A DNA stretch of 64,000 nt from Lysinibacillus boronitolerans JCM 21713 = 10a = NBRC 103108 (GCF_000772935.1 NZ_JPVR01000072.1:1-64000), one strand, 5' to 3'; numbered from the stretch's first letter, positions 34,225 to 43,163 are shown. The notes: generated by a model not told the origin, from the letters alone. A program made the numbers and translations.

Positions 34225-34572
34225 TTATTCACTGATATGCTTTTCAAAAACAAAGACGGAAATCGCAAAATCCTCTTCAATTTTAATATCTGAAAATAAG
34301 TGAAGTAATTTGCTGCCCATCAGTTCTTCCATACCCTCTGGTGGCGATTGTCTATATAAATCTTGAATCATACTCGTCCTTGCAGCATGCACCATTTTCA
34401 GCCCTTCTGGTGTACTGGCAATAAATTTTTCTGTCGGAGTGATATTTCCGTATAAGGTAGATACAGCCATATTCTCGACAAAAACGGTATGAATACGTTC
34501 TGGACCTTTACCGAATACTTCCTTTCTTAACTTTCGAATCATGTCATTAAATTCATGGATTTTTTTAGACAT
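34225..34572 (-). CDS. DUF2294 (MpsC-like) family protein
   Basis: A 115-residue alpha/beta protein of the DUF2294 family, now often described as MpsC-like. The conserved core RKEVFGKGPERIHTVFVENMAVSTLYGNITPTEKFIA spans about residues 15-51. Function is not established; members occur beside formate dehydrogenase and other redox genes. ATG 34572 has GGGAG 10 bases upstream; a longer frame from 34629 is less well supported. It is first in the run leading to fdhD and moaA. Confidence 0.75.
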   Translation of the reverse strand: MSKKIHEFNDMIRKLRKEVFGKGPERIHTVFVENMAVSTLYGNITPTEKFIASTPEGLKMVHAARTSMIQDLYRQSPPEGMEELMGSKLLHLFSDIKIEEDFAISVFVFEKHISE

Positions 34573-34687
34573 AGCAACGATTCTCCCATCATAATTAAAC
34601 TTTTTTAGGCAAATGGTTATGTAGGCCACCCTTACAGTTTGTTAATGATATAGCAACTTTAAAAAAAATAAAAGAGAAAATACTTTT

Positions 34688-34702
34688 TGATAATAATTCT
34701 CA
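34688..34702. promoter_or_regulatory. Fur-like box
   Basis: TGATAATAATTCTCA matches the Bacillus 7-1-7 Fur box TGATAAT-N-ATTATCA at 13 of 14 defined positions. It lies 24 bases upstream of a rightward -35 and about 115 bases upstream of the DUF2294/fdhD/moaA run. Confidence 0.6.
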
Positions 34703-34725
34703 TTTAATAAATTTTATGATAAATA

Positions 34726-34754
34726 TTGTTCATTTTGAAGGAAAGGGCTATAAT
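34726..34754 (+). promoter_or_regulatory. SigA-like promoter
   Basis: TTGTTC (34726-34731), a 17-base spacer, TATAAT (34749-34754), reading toward the formate dehydrogenase operon. Confidence 0.6.
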
Positions 34755-34760
34755 ATGCAT

Positions 34761-34950
34761 ATCAAATGGAATTAATTTATTATGAACTCTATGTTACGAT
34801 GTTGCATACTGTTTTTAATAGTTGAATTCTATTGTTATTAAAAAATAAAAGTAGATTGAGTTTTTAGCAAGACCTGCTAAGAATTTTATCCACCATGAAT
34901 TATTAGCATGTCTAGGACATGTGATTTCATGGTGGATTTTTTTATTTTTT
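34761..34950 (+). ncRNA. Candidate leader or small RNA ending in a terminator
   Basis: From the predicted start near 34761 a transcript of about 185 bases would end at the hairpin ATCCACCATGAA..TTCATGGTGGAT (34888-34937) with a long T run. It could be a free small RNA or a terminated leader of the formate dehydrogenase mRNA. No known RNA family is recognised. Confidence 0.4.
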
Positions 34951-35144
34951 CAAAACCGAGACATGGATAACATGTTATGATCTAGCAATTTACCTATTTT
35001 GAGGTAGCTTCAAGAACCATTGGGAATTACAATGATAACAAGACAATCTTTTCAACAATCACCAACTCGATTTGTTATTCCCTTTTGTCTTAAGCTGTAC
35101 CATGTTAGCCGATTCGTCTCAAAGTGCAAAAGGAGGAAGTTACC

Positions 35145-38081
35145 TTGACTCAAATTAATATTAATGGCGTACCGTATGAAGTAAAAGAAGGAGCTACAAT
35201 CCTTGATACCATTAATCAACATGACATTCCGCATCCACAGATTTGTCATGTGCCCGCTGTTGACCCAATTGAAACATGTGATACATGTATCGTGGAAGTG
35301 AATGGCCAATTAGTTCGTTCCTGCTCTACAAAGGCAGTAGACGGCATGAATGTATTCCTAACGTCTGACAAAGCAAAAGCGGCACAAACAGAAGCGATGG
35401 ACCGTCTACTCGAAAATCATTTACTGTATTGTACAGTTTGTGATAACAACAATGGCAATTGTGCATTACACAACACAGCCGAAATGATGGAAATCGAGCA
35501 TCAAAAATATCCCTATCAACCAAAAGTGGAACCTCATGAAGTGGACATGTCACATCCGTTTTATCGATACGATCCTAACCAATGTATCGCTTGTGGTCAG
35601 TGTGTAGAGGTTTGTCAAAATCTACAGGTAAATGAAACATTATCCCTTGATTGGGAAGCAGAAAGACCACGTGTCATTTGGGATACAGGCGTTGCTATTA
35701 ATGATTCTTCCTGTGTAAGCTGTGGTCAATGCGTAACCGTGTGTCCATGTAATGCCTTAATGGAAAAATCGATGCTTGGAGAGGCTGGATTTATGACTGG
35801 CCTCAAACAGGATATGTTAGATCCGATGATCAGCTTGATTAAGGAAGTTGAACCAGGCTATAGCGGTATATTTGCCGTTTCTGAAGTGGAAGCAGCCATG
35901 CGTAGTAAACGCACAAAAAAAACAAAAACAGTTTGTACTTTCTGTGGTGTAGGCTGCTCGTTCGAAGTTTGGACAAAAGGTCGTAAAATTTTAAAAGTAC
36001 AGCCTTCCGATGGTCCAGTAAATGCGATTTCTACATGTGTTAAAGGAAAATTCGGCTGGGATTTTGTCAATTCTGAGGAACGTATTACAAAACCACTCAT
36101 TCGTAAAAATAATGAGTTTGTTGAATCCTCGTGGGATGAAGCCCTGGATTTAATTGCAACAAAACTAGGTGGTATTCAACAACAATATGGTCCGGGCTCT
36201 GTCGGCTTTATCTCCTCTTCTAAAATTACAAATGAAGAGAATTACTTAATTCAAAAAATGGCCCGTCAATTATTTGGAACAAACGATGTCGATAATTGTT
36301 CTCGTTATTGCCAATCTCCTGCAACTGATGGTTTATTACGTACAGTTGGCATGGGAGGAGATGCTGGTACGATCAAAGATATTGCTAAGGCTGGACTTGT
36401 CATTATTGTTGGGGCTAATCCAGCTGAGGGACATCCTGTTTTAGCAACACGTGTGAAACGCGCACATAAATTACATGGTCAGAAATTAATTGTTGCGGAT
36501 ATTCGTAAGCATGAAATGGCCGAGCGTTCCGACATTTTTATGCGTCCAAAGCAAGGTACTGACCAAGTTTGGTTAATGGCTGTTACCAAATATATCATTG
36601 ATCAAGGATGGCATGATGAAGCGTTTATTCAAGAAAACGTCCTTCATTATGAAGATTTTAAACAAGTACTTGCAACCTATACACTTGATTATGCACAAGA
36701 AATGACTGGTATTAGTAAAGAAACTTTGATCGAAGTGGCTGAAATGATTCGTGATGCAGATGGTACATGTGTTCTTTGGGGCATGGGTGTAACACAAAAT
36801 ACTGGTGGCTCCTATACATCCGCAGCGATTTCAAATTTACTTTTAGCAACTGGGAACTATCGTCGTCCAGGTGCTGGTGCCTACCCACTTCGCGGCCATA
36901 ACAATGTGCAAGGTGCCTGCGATATGGGGACACTTCCAAATCTATTGCCAGGCTATCAAAGAGTCACAGATGACGAGGCACGTGCAAAATTTGAAAAAGC
37001 CTATGGTGTCCCTATTCAACCACAGCCTGGTCGAACTAATATGCAAATGTTAGATGCGATTATGGAAGGGAAAATGAAAGCGATGTATTTAGTGGGCGAA
37101 GATATGGCACTAGTTGACTGTAATGCCAACCATGTAGATGAGGTGCTTTCACAGCTTGACTTTTTCGTTGTCCAAGATTGTTTCCTATCACGCACAGCAC
37201 AATATGCAGACGTGATTTTACCTGCTGCGCCTTCGCTTGAAAAAGAAGGTACATTCACGAATACAGAACGTCGTGTTCAACGCCTGTATCAAGTATTACC
37301 AACACTTGGTGAGTCGAAAGCAGATTGGGAAATATTGCAAGCGGTTGCTCGTCGTTTAGGAGCAGATTGGCATTATGATCACCCAAGTGACATTTTTGAT
37401 GAAATGGCGAGCCTATCTCCCCTCTTCTCACAAGCCAACTATGATGTTCTAGAAGGCTGGGGAAGCTTCTGTTGGGGTAGCCATGATGGTAAGGATACAC
37501 CATTATTATATGAAGATGGCTTTAACTTCCCTGATAAAAAAGCTCGCTTTGCTTTAAATGATTGGGTGCAGCCTGTTGAGTTTGAAGCACAATACGATTG
37601 TCATATTAATAATGGCCGTATGCTTGAACACTTCCATGAAGGAAATCTAACAAATAAATCGAAAGGTATTCAATCGAAAGTACCTGAAATTTTCGTTGAA
37701 GTATCACCAGAATTGGCGAAAGAACGAGGCATTGCAGATGGAGCCCTACTTCGTTTAGTGTCTCCATATGGTGCCTTGAAACTAAATGCTCTTGTTACAG
37801 ATCGCGTACAAGGAAACGAATTATTCTTACCAATGAACTCTGTTAGCAAAGATTCAGCCATTAACTTCCTAACTGGCCCTGCAGCAGATGTGAATACGTC
37901 AACACCAGCTTATAAACAAACAAAAGTACGAGTAGAAGTGCTAAAAGCAAAAGGTAAATCACCACTTCCTCGCACAAACCCACGCTATAAAAAGCGTCAT
38001 CCTCAAAATGGTGTTGAGGTACAACGAAAATGGAATCGTCCTGGCTACGTTCACTTAACAACCATAAACGAAAGAGAGTGA
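35145..38081 (+). CDS. Molybdopterin-dependent formate dehydrogenase catalytic subunit
   Basis: Oxidises formate to CO2 using a bis-MGD cofactor in the cytoplasm. The 978 residues comprise an N-terminal [2Fe-2S] domain (CHVPAVDPIETCDTC), a CTVCDNNNGNC cluster segment, two [4Fe-4S] motifs (CIACGQCVEVCQ, CVSCGQCVTVCPC), then the molybdopterin oxidoreductase domain opening with CTFCGVGCSFEV. The metal ligand is a Cys, not selenocysteine, in NCSRYCQSPAT, followed by Gln where E. coli FdhF has His. Architecture matches B. subtilis YjgC/YrhE. The start is TTG 35145, 8 bases after AAGGAGG; a GTG at 35124 precedes the binding site. Confidence 0.93.
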   Translation: MTQININGVPYEVKEGATILDTINQHDIPHPQICHVPAVDPIETCDTCIVEVNGQLVRSCSTKAVDGMNVFLTSDKAKAAQTEAMDRLLENHLLYCTVCDNNNGNCALHNTAEMMEIEHQKYPYQPKVEPHEVDMSHPFYRYDPNQCIACGQCVEVCQNLQVNETLSLDWEAERPRVIWDTGVAINDSSCVSCGQCVTVCPCNALMEKSMLGEAGFMTGLKQDMLDPMISLIKEVEPGYSGIFAVSEVEAAMRSKRTKKTKTVCTFCGVGCSFEVWTKGRKILKVQPSDGPVNAISTCVKGKFGWDFVNSEERITKPLIRKNNEFVESSWDEALDLIATKLGGIQQQYGPGSVGFISSSKITNEENYLIQKMARQLFGTNDVDNCSRYCQSPATDGLLRTVGMGGDAGTIKDIAKAGLVIIVGANPAEGHPVLATRVKRAHKLHGQKLIVADIRKHEMAERSDIFMRPKQGTDQVWLMAVTKYIIDQGWHDEAFIQENVLHYEDFKQVLATYTLDYAQEMTGISKETLIEVAEMIRDADGTCVLWGMGVTQNTGGSYTSAAISNLLLATGNYRRPGAGAYPLRGHNNVQGACDMGTLPNLLPGYQRVTDDEARAKFEKAYGVPIQPQPGRTNMQMLDAIMEGKMKAMYLVGEDMALVDCNANHVDEVLSQLDFFVVQDCFLSRTAQYADVILPAAPSLEKEGTFTNTERRVQRLYQVLPTLGESKADWEILQAVARRLGADWHYDHPSDIFDEMASLSPLFSQANYDVLEGWGSFCWGSHDGKDTPLLYEDGFNFPDKKARFALNDWVQPVEFEAQYDCHINNGRMLEHFHEGNLTNKSKGIQSKVPEIFVEVSPELAKERGIADGALLRLVSPYGALKLNALVTDRVQGNELFLPMNSVSKDSAINFLTGPAADVNTSTPAYKQTKVRVEVLKAKGKSPLPRTNPRYKKRHPQNGVEVQRKWNRPGYVHLTTINERE

Positions 38082-38085
38082 GAGC

Positions 38086-38565
38086 ATGGCTGTACCCATT
38101 ACAGGCATTAAAAAACAACAATTAACGGAAGAACAACTAAAGGAACAAAAATTAGACAATCTAAAAGAATTGCTTTCTGAAAATGAAGAAGCTGTCAATC
38201 AGGTGTTTAGTATTATGGCTGAATTAAATGAAATCGGTGCACTAGAAGCAGCAATGAAGCTACTTGAAGCCAAAGAGGAAGTAGCCCATATTGCACTAGG
38301 ACAATTAACGCGTAAGCCTGTAACCAATATCATTAACAATATAATGGGTGTTGCGGGAGCATTGACGGAGCTCAATCCTGAAACAACGACTAAGCTCATT
38401 GAAGGCTTAAATACAGGCGTAGATGAAGCAAGCAAAGCACTTGAATCGAATGAAAAAGTTAGTGCCTTTAAGCTCATGAAAATGTTAAACGATCCAGATG
38501 TCAATCGTGCGCTCAATTTTGGGGTTCATTTCTTAAAGGGACTCGGCAAAGGCTTAAAAGAATAA
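38086..38565 (+). CDS. DUF1641 protein, formate dehydrogenase partner
   Basis: A 159-residue helical protein of the DUF1641 family, the regular neighbour of YjgC/YrhE-type formate dehydrogenases (B. subtilis YjgD, YrhD). The conserved core EKVSAFKLMKMLNDPDVNRALNFGVHFLKGLGK lies near the C terminus. It is 4 bases after the dehydrogenase stop, so the proteins are probably made together and may form a complex. Its biochemical role, perhaps as a small subunit or electron-transfer scaffold, is not established. Confidence 0.85.
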   Translation: MAVPITGIKKQQLTEEQLKEQKLDNLKELLSENEEAVNQVFSIMAELNEIGALEAAMKLLEAKEEVAHIALGQLTRKPVTNIINNIMGVAGALTELNPETTTKLIEGLNTGVDEASKALESNEKVSAFKLMKMLNDPDVNRALNFGVHFLKGLGKGLKE

Positions 38566-38577
38566 GGTGGTTCCTAA

Positions 38578-39621
38578 ATGTTAACAAAAGAAAATGTTGT
38601 AAACGCATTGAAACAGGTGAATGATCCTGAACTTCATCAGAGTATTGTAGATTTGAATATGGTGCGAAACATCCAAATACATGACAATCATATAGCACTG
38701 GATATTATTTTGACCATTCCAGGATGTCCGTTAAAGGCAAAAATACAGCAAGATGTGGAGGAGGCATTACAAGCGCTTGGTGCCTCCACTACCATTAGCT
38801 TTGGAGCTATGACAGAACAGGAGCGACGCACATTAACAGCCTCACTACAAGCAAAAAATGTTACTGAACAAGGAATGCCAAACATGCTACTGCCTAATTC
38901 TGGTGTGCAATTCATTGCCATTACAAGTGGTAAAGGCGGTGTTGGAAAGTCTACGGTGACCATTAATTTAGCGGTTGCGCTTGCTCGTCTTGGCAAACGT
39001 GTAGGTATTTTAGATGCTGATATCTATGGTTTCAGTATCCCTGCCATGATGAAGATTGACCAAAAGCCTACTATGCTTGATCAAACGGCGATTCCAGTAG
39101 AACGTCACGGCGTAAAAATGATGTCGATGGGCTTTTTTACAAATGACAATCAGCCTGTTATGTGGCGTGGTCCTATGCTCAATAAGTGGATTCGTAATTT
39201 CCTTGTCAACACGCTATGGGGAGATTTAGATTATCTCCTCATCGATTTGCCACCTGGTACAGGAGATGTTGCGATTGATATGGCTGCGATGATTCCACAA
39301 GCTCAAGAAATCATTGTGACAACACCGCATCTTGCCGCTTCTCATGTTGCATCTCGTGCAGGCTTGATGGCGCAACATACGAAACACACGATTCTTGGTG
39401 TTGTTGAAAACATGGCCTATTTTGAAGGTGCTGATGGTCAAAAAAACTATCTATTTGGGCAAGGTGGAGCCGAACAATTAGCAGATTTATTGCAGACAGA
39501 TGTGATCGCTCAAATTCCTTTTGCTCAACCTGAAGAAAATACAGGTTCCTCAGTCTATGATGAAGAGTCGATAATCGGTGAAGTGTTTACTCATTTAGCA
39601 GAAGATCTACTCTATAAATAA
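38578..39621 (+). CDS. salA: Mrp/SalA-type P-loop ATPase
   Basis: A 347-residue MinD-like ATPase of the Mrp/ApbC family. An N-terminal MIP18 (DUF59) domain (about 2-85) precedes the P loop SGKGGVGKST (near 117-126), with LLIDLPPGTGD for the switch region. After GVVENMAYF, where Fe-S carrier members have CPxC, the sequence is EGADGQ, so the cluster-binding Cys pair is absent, as I recall for B. subtilis SalA. It ends the formate dehydrogenase operon with 12 bases from DUF1641, which suggests a role in maturing that enzyme; a regulatory role as in SalA is possible. Confidence 0.85.
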   Translation: MLTKENVVNALKQVNDPELHQSIVDLNMVRNIQIHDNHIALDIILTIPGCPLKAKIQQDVEEALQALGASTTISFGAMTEQERRTLTASLQAKNVTEQGMPNMLLPNSGVQFIAITSGKGGVGKSTVTINLAVALARLGKRVGILDADIYGFSIPAMMKIDQKPTMLDQTAIPVERHGVKMMSMGFFTNDNQPVMWRGPMLNKWIRNFLVNTLWGDLDYLLIDLPPGTGDVAIDMAAMIPQAQEIIVTTPHLAASHVASRAGLMAQHTKHTILGVVENMAYFEGADGQKNYLFGQGGAEQLADLLQTDVIAQIPFAQPEENTGSSVYDEESIIGEVFTHLAEDLLYK

Positions 39622-39666
39622 TAGAAAACCCTTGATTTGTTTTTACGCAAATCAAGGGTTTTTTCG
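39622..39666. terminator. Bidirectional terminator after the formate dehydrogenase operon
   Basis: AAAACCCTTGATTTG/CAAATCAAGGGTTTT stem with A and T runs. Confidence 0.92.
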
Positions 39667-39667
39667 A

Positions 39668-39958
39668 TCACTTATAACCAGCCTTTTGTAATACCTGCAT
39701 GAAATAAAAACGATACGTATTTTTTACAAATGTCTCGAGGGGTAGCCCTACATTCACTTGATATTTTGTAAATATAAAATAAAATCGTTTATCCCACTTT
39801 AGGCGTAATAACTCGCCTGCTTCTTCGCCATACTTCATCGTAAATTCTTCCATCAAAGGTTCGATCATCTCATAACAATAGTCTTTTAAATGGGCCAGTG
39901 CTTCAATATCCTTATCCCTTTGAAAGCGTATAATCCAATCCATTAATTGCTCATCCAT
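39668..39958 (-). CDS. Hypothetical small helical protein
   Basis: A 96-residue all-helical, charged cytoplasmic protein. The pattern of helices (DIEALAHLKDYCYEMIEPLMEEF.. KWDKRFYFIFTKYQVNVG) faintly recalls sigma factor region 2, but no -10 recognition motif is clear and I would not name it. It is a single gene sharing a terminator with the converging formate dehydrogenase operon. Confidence 0.6.
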   Translation of the reverse strand: MDEQLMDWIIRFQRDKDIEALAHLKDYCYEMIEPLMEEFTMKYGEEAGELLRLKWDKRFYFIFTKYQVNVGLPLETFVKNTYRFYFMQVLQKAGYK

Positions 39959-40051
39959 ATTTGCACGCCGTCCTTTTAATCAGAGTTTCTTCCTATTAAA
40001 TTATACTCCTTTTTTGGCGAATCAAAAAAAGAATGATTTTTCCAATAGAGT

Positions 40052-41161
40052 TCACTCATCAATAGGACGATTCCAACGTAGATGATAGTGAACAGCCCTC
40101 TTTTTCATTTTTTTGTCCAATACCAGTAATCTATCACCGGCTTGAATGACATAGCTATTCTCTAAAGTCCGTACAGCGGGCTGTTGTTGCTGGGAATTAA
40201 TGATGCCAATATTGCTTTCCCACAATATTTGATGTTTGTTCATATCATAGTGCAATAACATGTGTTCAGCACTTTCTCGCTGTGTTTGCCTATATGAAAC
40301 AAGAGCCGTTTTTTCTATGATATCTACATCCACCACTTTTGGTTGTAAATTTGCATAGGCTTGAATGGCTGGCTCGGTTAGGACAGCTTGACTAAAATCT
40401 CGAATGGCCTGATAATCCTCTACAGGCTGTGGATGTGTAGCAAAATAACCCGGCAACTCAGTCTCGATGAAAAAACGGGCTGATAGGTAATCTTGAGCCT
40501 TCACATCCTCACTTAATGTTTTACCATCAAAGCGATAGAATTTGCCATCGACCCCTTCCAAATATAAATTGTTCTTTAGGACAGCCATTTGATATGCATT
40601 ATTGCTCAATATTGCTATTAATGACGGATGTAGCGTTCGAAACTCTTTTTCAGAAAGTATTTCTTTGCCTGTTTCCAAATCTAACAGTGATAATTGACCA
40701 AACTCATCATCCCGATGATGGACAAGAACACCGCCCATAAATTCCCCAAGCAGTGTTTCTTTATAGGAAGCTGATTTTGTCCATTGCTTTTCACCTGTTT
40801 GTAAATTCACAGCTACTAGGAGATGGTGTGCAATTAAATGCGTAATTCCATTCGATGTCCCATTATTTTCTGAACCTTGCACCATTTGAACAGCAATGCT
40901 TTGTGAATCATCAGTATAAATCGGCGAATCGGATTTGATGGGAAAGCCTCTCCCCGCTAAGCCAAAAACAATCATTAATAGATTACTGACCAATAAAAAA
41001 GCAATGAGCAAAATGCTAGAAGTAACGAGTCGTTTACGTTTCATGACGATAAACAAAACTAGTAGAAGTCCTATACCTAGCACGATGCAGAAAAAAATAT
41101 CGTGGATAAACCAACCATTTAAACGCCATGAATCGATATATCGTTGTAGAAATTGTTCCAC
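40052..41161 (-). CDS. Membrane-anchored protein with beta-propeller-like domain
   Basis: A 369-residue protein with two N-terminal transmembrane segments (about 20-40 and 47-70). The extracellular region is rich in repeated beta strands of the kind AVNLQTGEKQW and LLDLETGKEIL, suggesting a PQQ-like propeller that stores no catalytic motif I can see. Function unknown. It is 23 bases downstream of the CbrC-like gene, probably co-transcribed. Confidence 0.6.
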   Translation of the reverse strand: MEQFLQRYIDSWRLNGWFIHDIFFCIVLGIGLLLVLFIVMKRKRLVTSSILLIAFLLVSNLLMIVFGLAGRGFPIKSDSPIYTDDSQSIAVQMVQGSENNGTSNGITHLIAHHLLVAVNLQTGEKQWTKSASYKETLLGEFMGGVLVHHRDDEFGQLSLLDLETGKEILSEKEFRTLHPSLIAILSNNAYQMAVLKNNLYLEGVDGKFYRFDGKTLSEDVKAQDYLSARFFIETELPGYFATHPQPVEDYQAIRDFSQAVLTEPAIQAYANLQPKVVDVDIIEKTALVSYRQTQRESAEHMLLHYDMNKHQILWESNIGIINSQQQQPAVRTLENSYVIQAGDRLLVLDKKMKKRAVHYHLRWNRPIDE

Positions 41162-41184
41162 TTCCCTACCCCCTTAAACAACGA

Positions 41185-42015
41185 TTAACTAAAATCTGAA
41201 TAAAGCACATAACGGTCACATTCCAAGCATTGAAATAAATAGCCTTGATGATGACCTTTGTTCATTAAGGATGCAGAAAGTTCTTCTTTTGAAAAGCCGG
41301 TATAATTATCAAATTGATCCTCAATTCCTCGCTCTACTAAATCAGGCCAACCAACATAGCCGATAAACGCACAATAGTCGGAGCAATGTGCCACCCAATT
41401 ATTGCCCTGCCAGCTTACATAGCCAGGCGTCCGAAAGAGCACTTCCTCGGCAAATGTGGGGTTCGTAACCTGTTCATCATCCATTAAGTCTTGCTGGAAA
41501 GAACCATCATATTTTTGAGCCGCTTCCCCACTATGGATGCAGGAAGGACAAAGATAATCTACTTCCTCAATTGCATAAATACCACCAGTATAATAGACAT
41601 CCACTTCTTGCTCGCAACAATCACATACAACGATTTCATCTGTTTCAAAAATTTCAGCCTCTAGAGGGTTTGGTAGATATTTAAACGTTGGAATTTTCGT
41701 TTTAAGCTGCTGATGGTCTCTAATTTTTCTTGGCAGCAGAGGATTCACCGAATTCGGTTGATCTATGTAGGTCTGGAGAACGCCATATTTTTTCCGATCC
41801 TTTTTATCGTCTTTATTCATAATGACAGTAAATAACTGATATGCCTCAGGATACATTCTAAGTAAACAGTAAACTTCTACTAAAATTCTTACTGTTTCTT
41901 CAGTTTGTTGAACCTGCTTTAATTGATCTTTAAAAATATGCATTTGATTAATGGTTATCGGATTGGAAGGATTAAATTTTTGTCTTAGTTCGTGCCATTC
42001 TTCCACAATCGTCAT
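41185..42015 (-). CDS. CbrC family (UPF0167) protein
   Basis: A 276-residue protein whose C-terminal two thirds match CbrC/UPF0167. TFKYLPNPLEAEIFETDEIVVCDCCEQE (near 106-133) begins the domain; two Cys pairs (CDCC, CPSC) and a final FQCLECDRY suggest a zinc-binding fold. The N-terminal 100 residues are a helical extension. E. coli CbrC has been linked to colicin E2 tolerance; the role here is unknown. It is first of a two-gene run with the propeller protein. Confidence 0.78.
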   Translation of the reverse strand: MTIVEEWHELRQKFNPSNPITINQMHIFKDQLKQVQQTEETVRILVEVYCLLRMYPEAYQLFTVIMNKDDKKDRKKYGVLQTYIDQPNSVNPLLPRKIRDHQQLKTKIPTFKYLPNPLEAEIFETDEIVVCDCCEQEVDVYYTGGIYAIEEVDYLCPSCIHSGEAAQKYDGSFQQDLMDDEQVTNPTFAEEVLFRTPGYVSWQGNNWVAHCSDYCAFIGYVGWPDLVERGIEDQFDNYTGFSKEELSASLMNKGHHQGYLFQCLECDRYVLYSDFS

Positions 42016-42040
42016 AAAAAATAGGCCTCCTTCTCAATTG

Positions 42041-42349
42041 CTATTTGGCAAATGAATAATCTTTTATCATTTGGCAGATTTCCACTTTATAGTTTGTGTA
42101 CCATTTGTCTTTACCCAATTGTTGTGCTGTTAAATGCTTGGCATTGTCTTTCCATGCTTGGATAGCCTCTAGCGATTCCCAATAAGACACCGTTATGCCC
42201 TTTCCTTCCTCGTTTCTAACACTTTCAACACGAATGAAACCAGGCTGTTGCTGTGCTAAGGCATCGATTAGGTCAGCCATCTTGCCATAGCCATCCCCAT
42301 CTTGCTCAGTTCTTTGCGATGTAAAAATCACTGCATAATATGTTTCCAT
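42041..42349 (-). CDS. Antibiotic biosynthesis monooxygenase-fold protein
   Basis: A 102-residue dimeric alpha-beta ferredoxin-like protein of the ABM family. The segment GITVSYWESLEAIQAWKDNAKHLTAQQLGKDKWYTNYKVEI (about 50-90) is typical. Members include quinol monooxygenases and haem-degrading IsdG-like enzymes, but many are unassigned; no haem His is evident in an expected IsdG context. It is divergent from an ArsR-type regulator 88 bases away, which probably controls it. Confidence 0.8.
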   Translation of the reverse strand: METYYAVIFTSQRTEQDGDGYGKMADLIDALAQQQPGFIRVESVRNEEGKGITVSYWESLEAIQAWKDNAKHLTAQQLGKDKWYTNYKVEICQMIKDYSFAK

Positions 42350-42437
42350 TTATTTCTCCTCCTCTATTACTTTTATTGTAAACCATAATGACTTTGACTA
42401 AAATCTAAATATAGGAAACTGAAAGGATTGTGACAGA

Positions 42438-43124
42438 ATGGGAATTAATCCAAACATGGCAGAAATAGCAGCACTTCTTGGTGAAACGTCAAGGGCAACC
42501 ATACTTGCTAGTATGATGGACGGTCGTTTTCATACGGCTAGTGAACTAGCTTATATGGCTGCCATTAAACCGCAAACTGCTAGCTTTCATCTTGCTAAAT
42601 TAGTAGAAGGAAAGCTGATAAAAGTTGAAAAACAGGGCCGTCATCGTTATTTTCAATTGGCTGGTGAGGACATTGCTCAATTTTTAGAATCATTCCTAGC
42701 CATCTCTCCACCACCTGAAGTACGTTCATTAAAGCAATCGAGCCAAATCAAATTATTACAGGATGCTAGAACTTGCTATGATCACCTTGCTGGTAAATTG
42801 GGTGTCCAATTAACGGAATCGATGCTGAAGGCAGGCTATCTTACATTGGAGGGTAAACAATTTGTCCTGACAGATGAGGGGACATTATTTTTTACGACAT
42901 TCGGAATCGATTTAACTGCTTTAAAGAGAAAACGGCGCTCCTTTTCCCATGCCTGTTTAGATTGGAGTGAACGGCGTTATCATTTAGCTGGTGCACTAGG
43001 CTGCGAGCTATTAAATCAATTCTTCAACCTTGGTTGGCTATTACGAGTTCCCTCTATTCGCGCCATTAAAGTGACGGAGAAAGGAAAATTAGGCTTTAAA
43101 GAGGTCTTTCATTTGGATTTATAA
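42438..43124 (+). CDS. ArsR family transcriptional regulator
   Basis: A 228-residue regulator with a winged helix (about 5-80, including ASELAYMAAIKPQTASFHLAKLVEGKLIKVEKQGRHRYFQL). A longer C-terminal domain with CYDHLAGKLG (near 113-122) and a second such CLDWSERRYHLAGALG (near 174-189) gives paired Cys/His positions that could bind a metal or ligand. This two-part arrangement is common for Bacillus ArsR-type regulators beside small oxidoreductases. It is divergent from the monooxygenase-fold gene. An AAAGGA site lies 11 bases before ATG. Confidence 0.85.
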   Translation: MGINPNMAEIAALLGETSRATILASMMDGRFHTASELAYMAAIKPQTASFHLAKLVEGKLIKVEKQGRHRYFQLAGEDIAQFLESFLAISPPPEVRSLKQSSQIKLLQDARTCYDHLAGKLGVQLTESMLKAGYLTLEGKQFVLTDEGTLFFTTFGIDLTALKRKRRSFSHACLDWSERRYHLAGALGCELLNQFFNLGWLLRVPSIRAIKVTEKGKLGFKEVFHLDL

Positions 43125-43163
43125 AAGAGGAAAGGGCACGGAGTTATCTCCTAGCCCTTTCTT
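43125..43163. terminator. Bidirectional terminator
   Basis: GAAAGGGC/GCCCTTTC hairpin overlapping the stop of the converging EamA gene. Confidence 0.7.

Larger units (their letters stand above)
34573..35144. other. Divergent intergenic region of the formate dehydrogenase locus
   Basis: About 570 bases hold a Fur-like box, a SigA-like promoter reading right and a strong terminator 180 bases on, followed by about 200 bases of leader before the formate dehydrogenase start. A 19-codon frame (ATG 34780) lacks a ribosome binding site. No protein gene is recognised. Confidence 0.6.

Noticed and set aside
35326-37861. Several minus-strand frames of 60-82 codons opposite formate dehydrogenase
   Set aside because: They are shadows of a strongly coding plus-strand gene with clear Fe-S and molybdopterin motifs.
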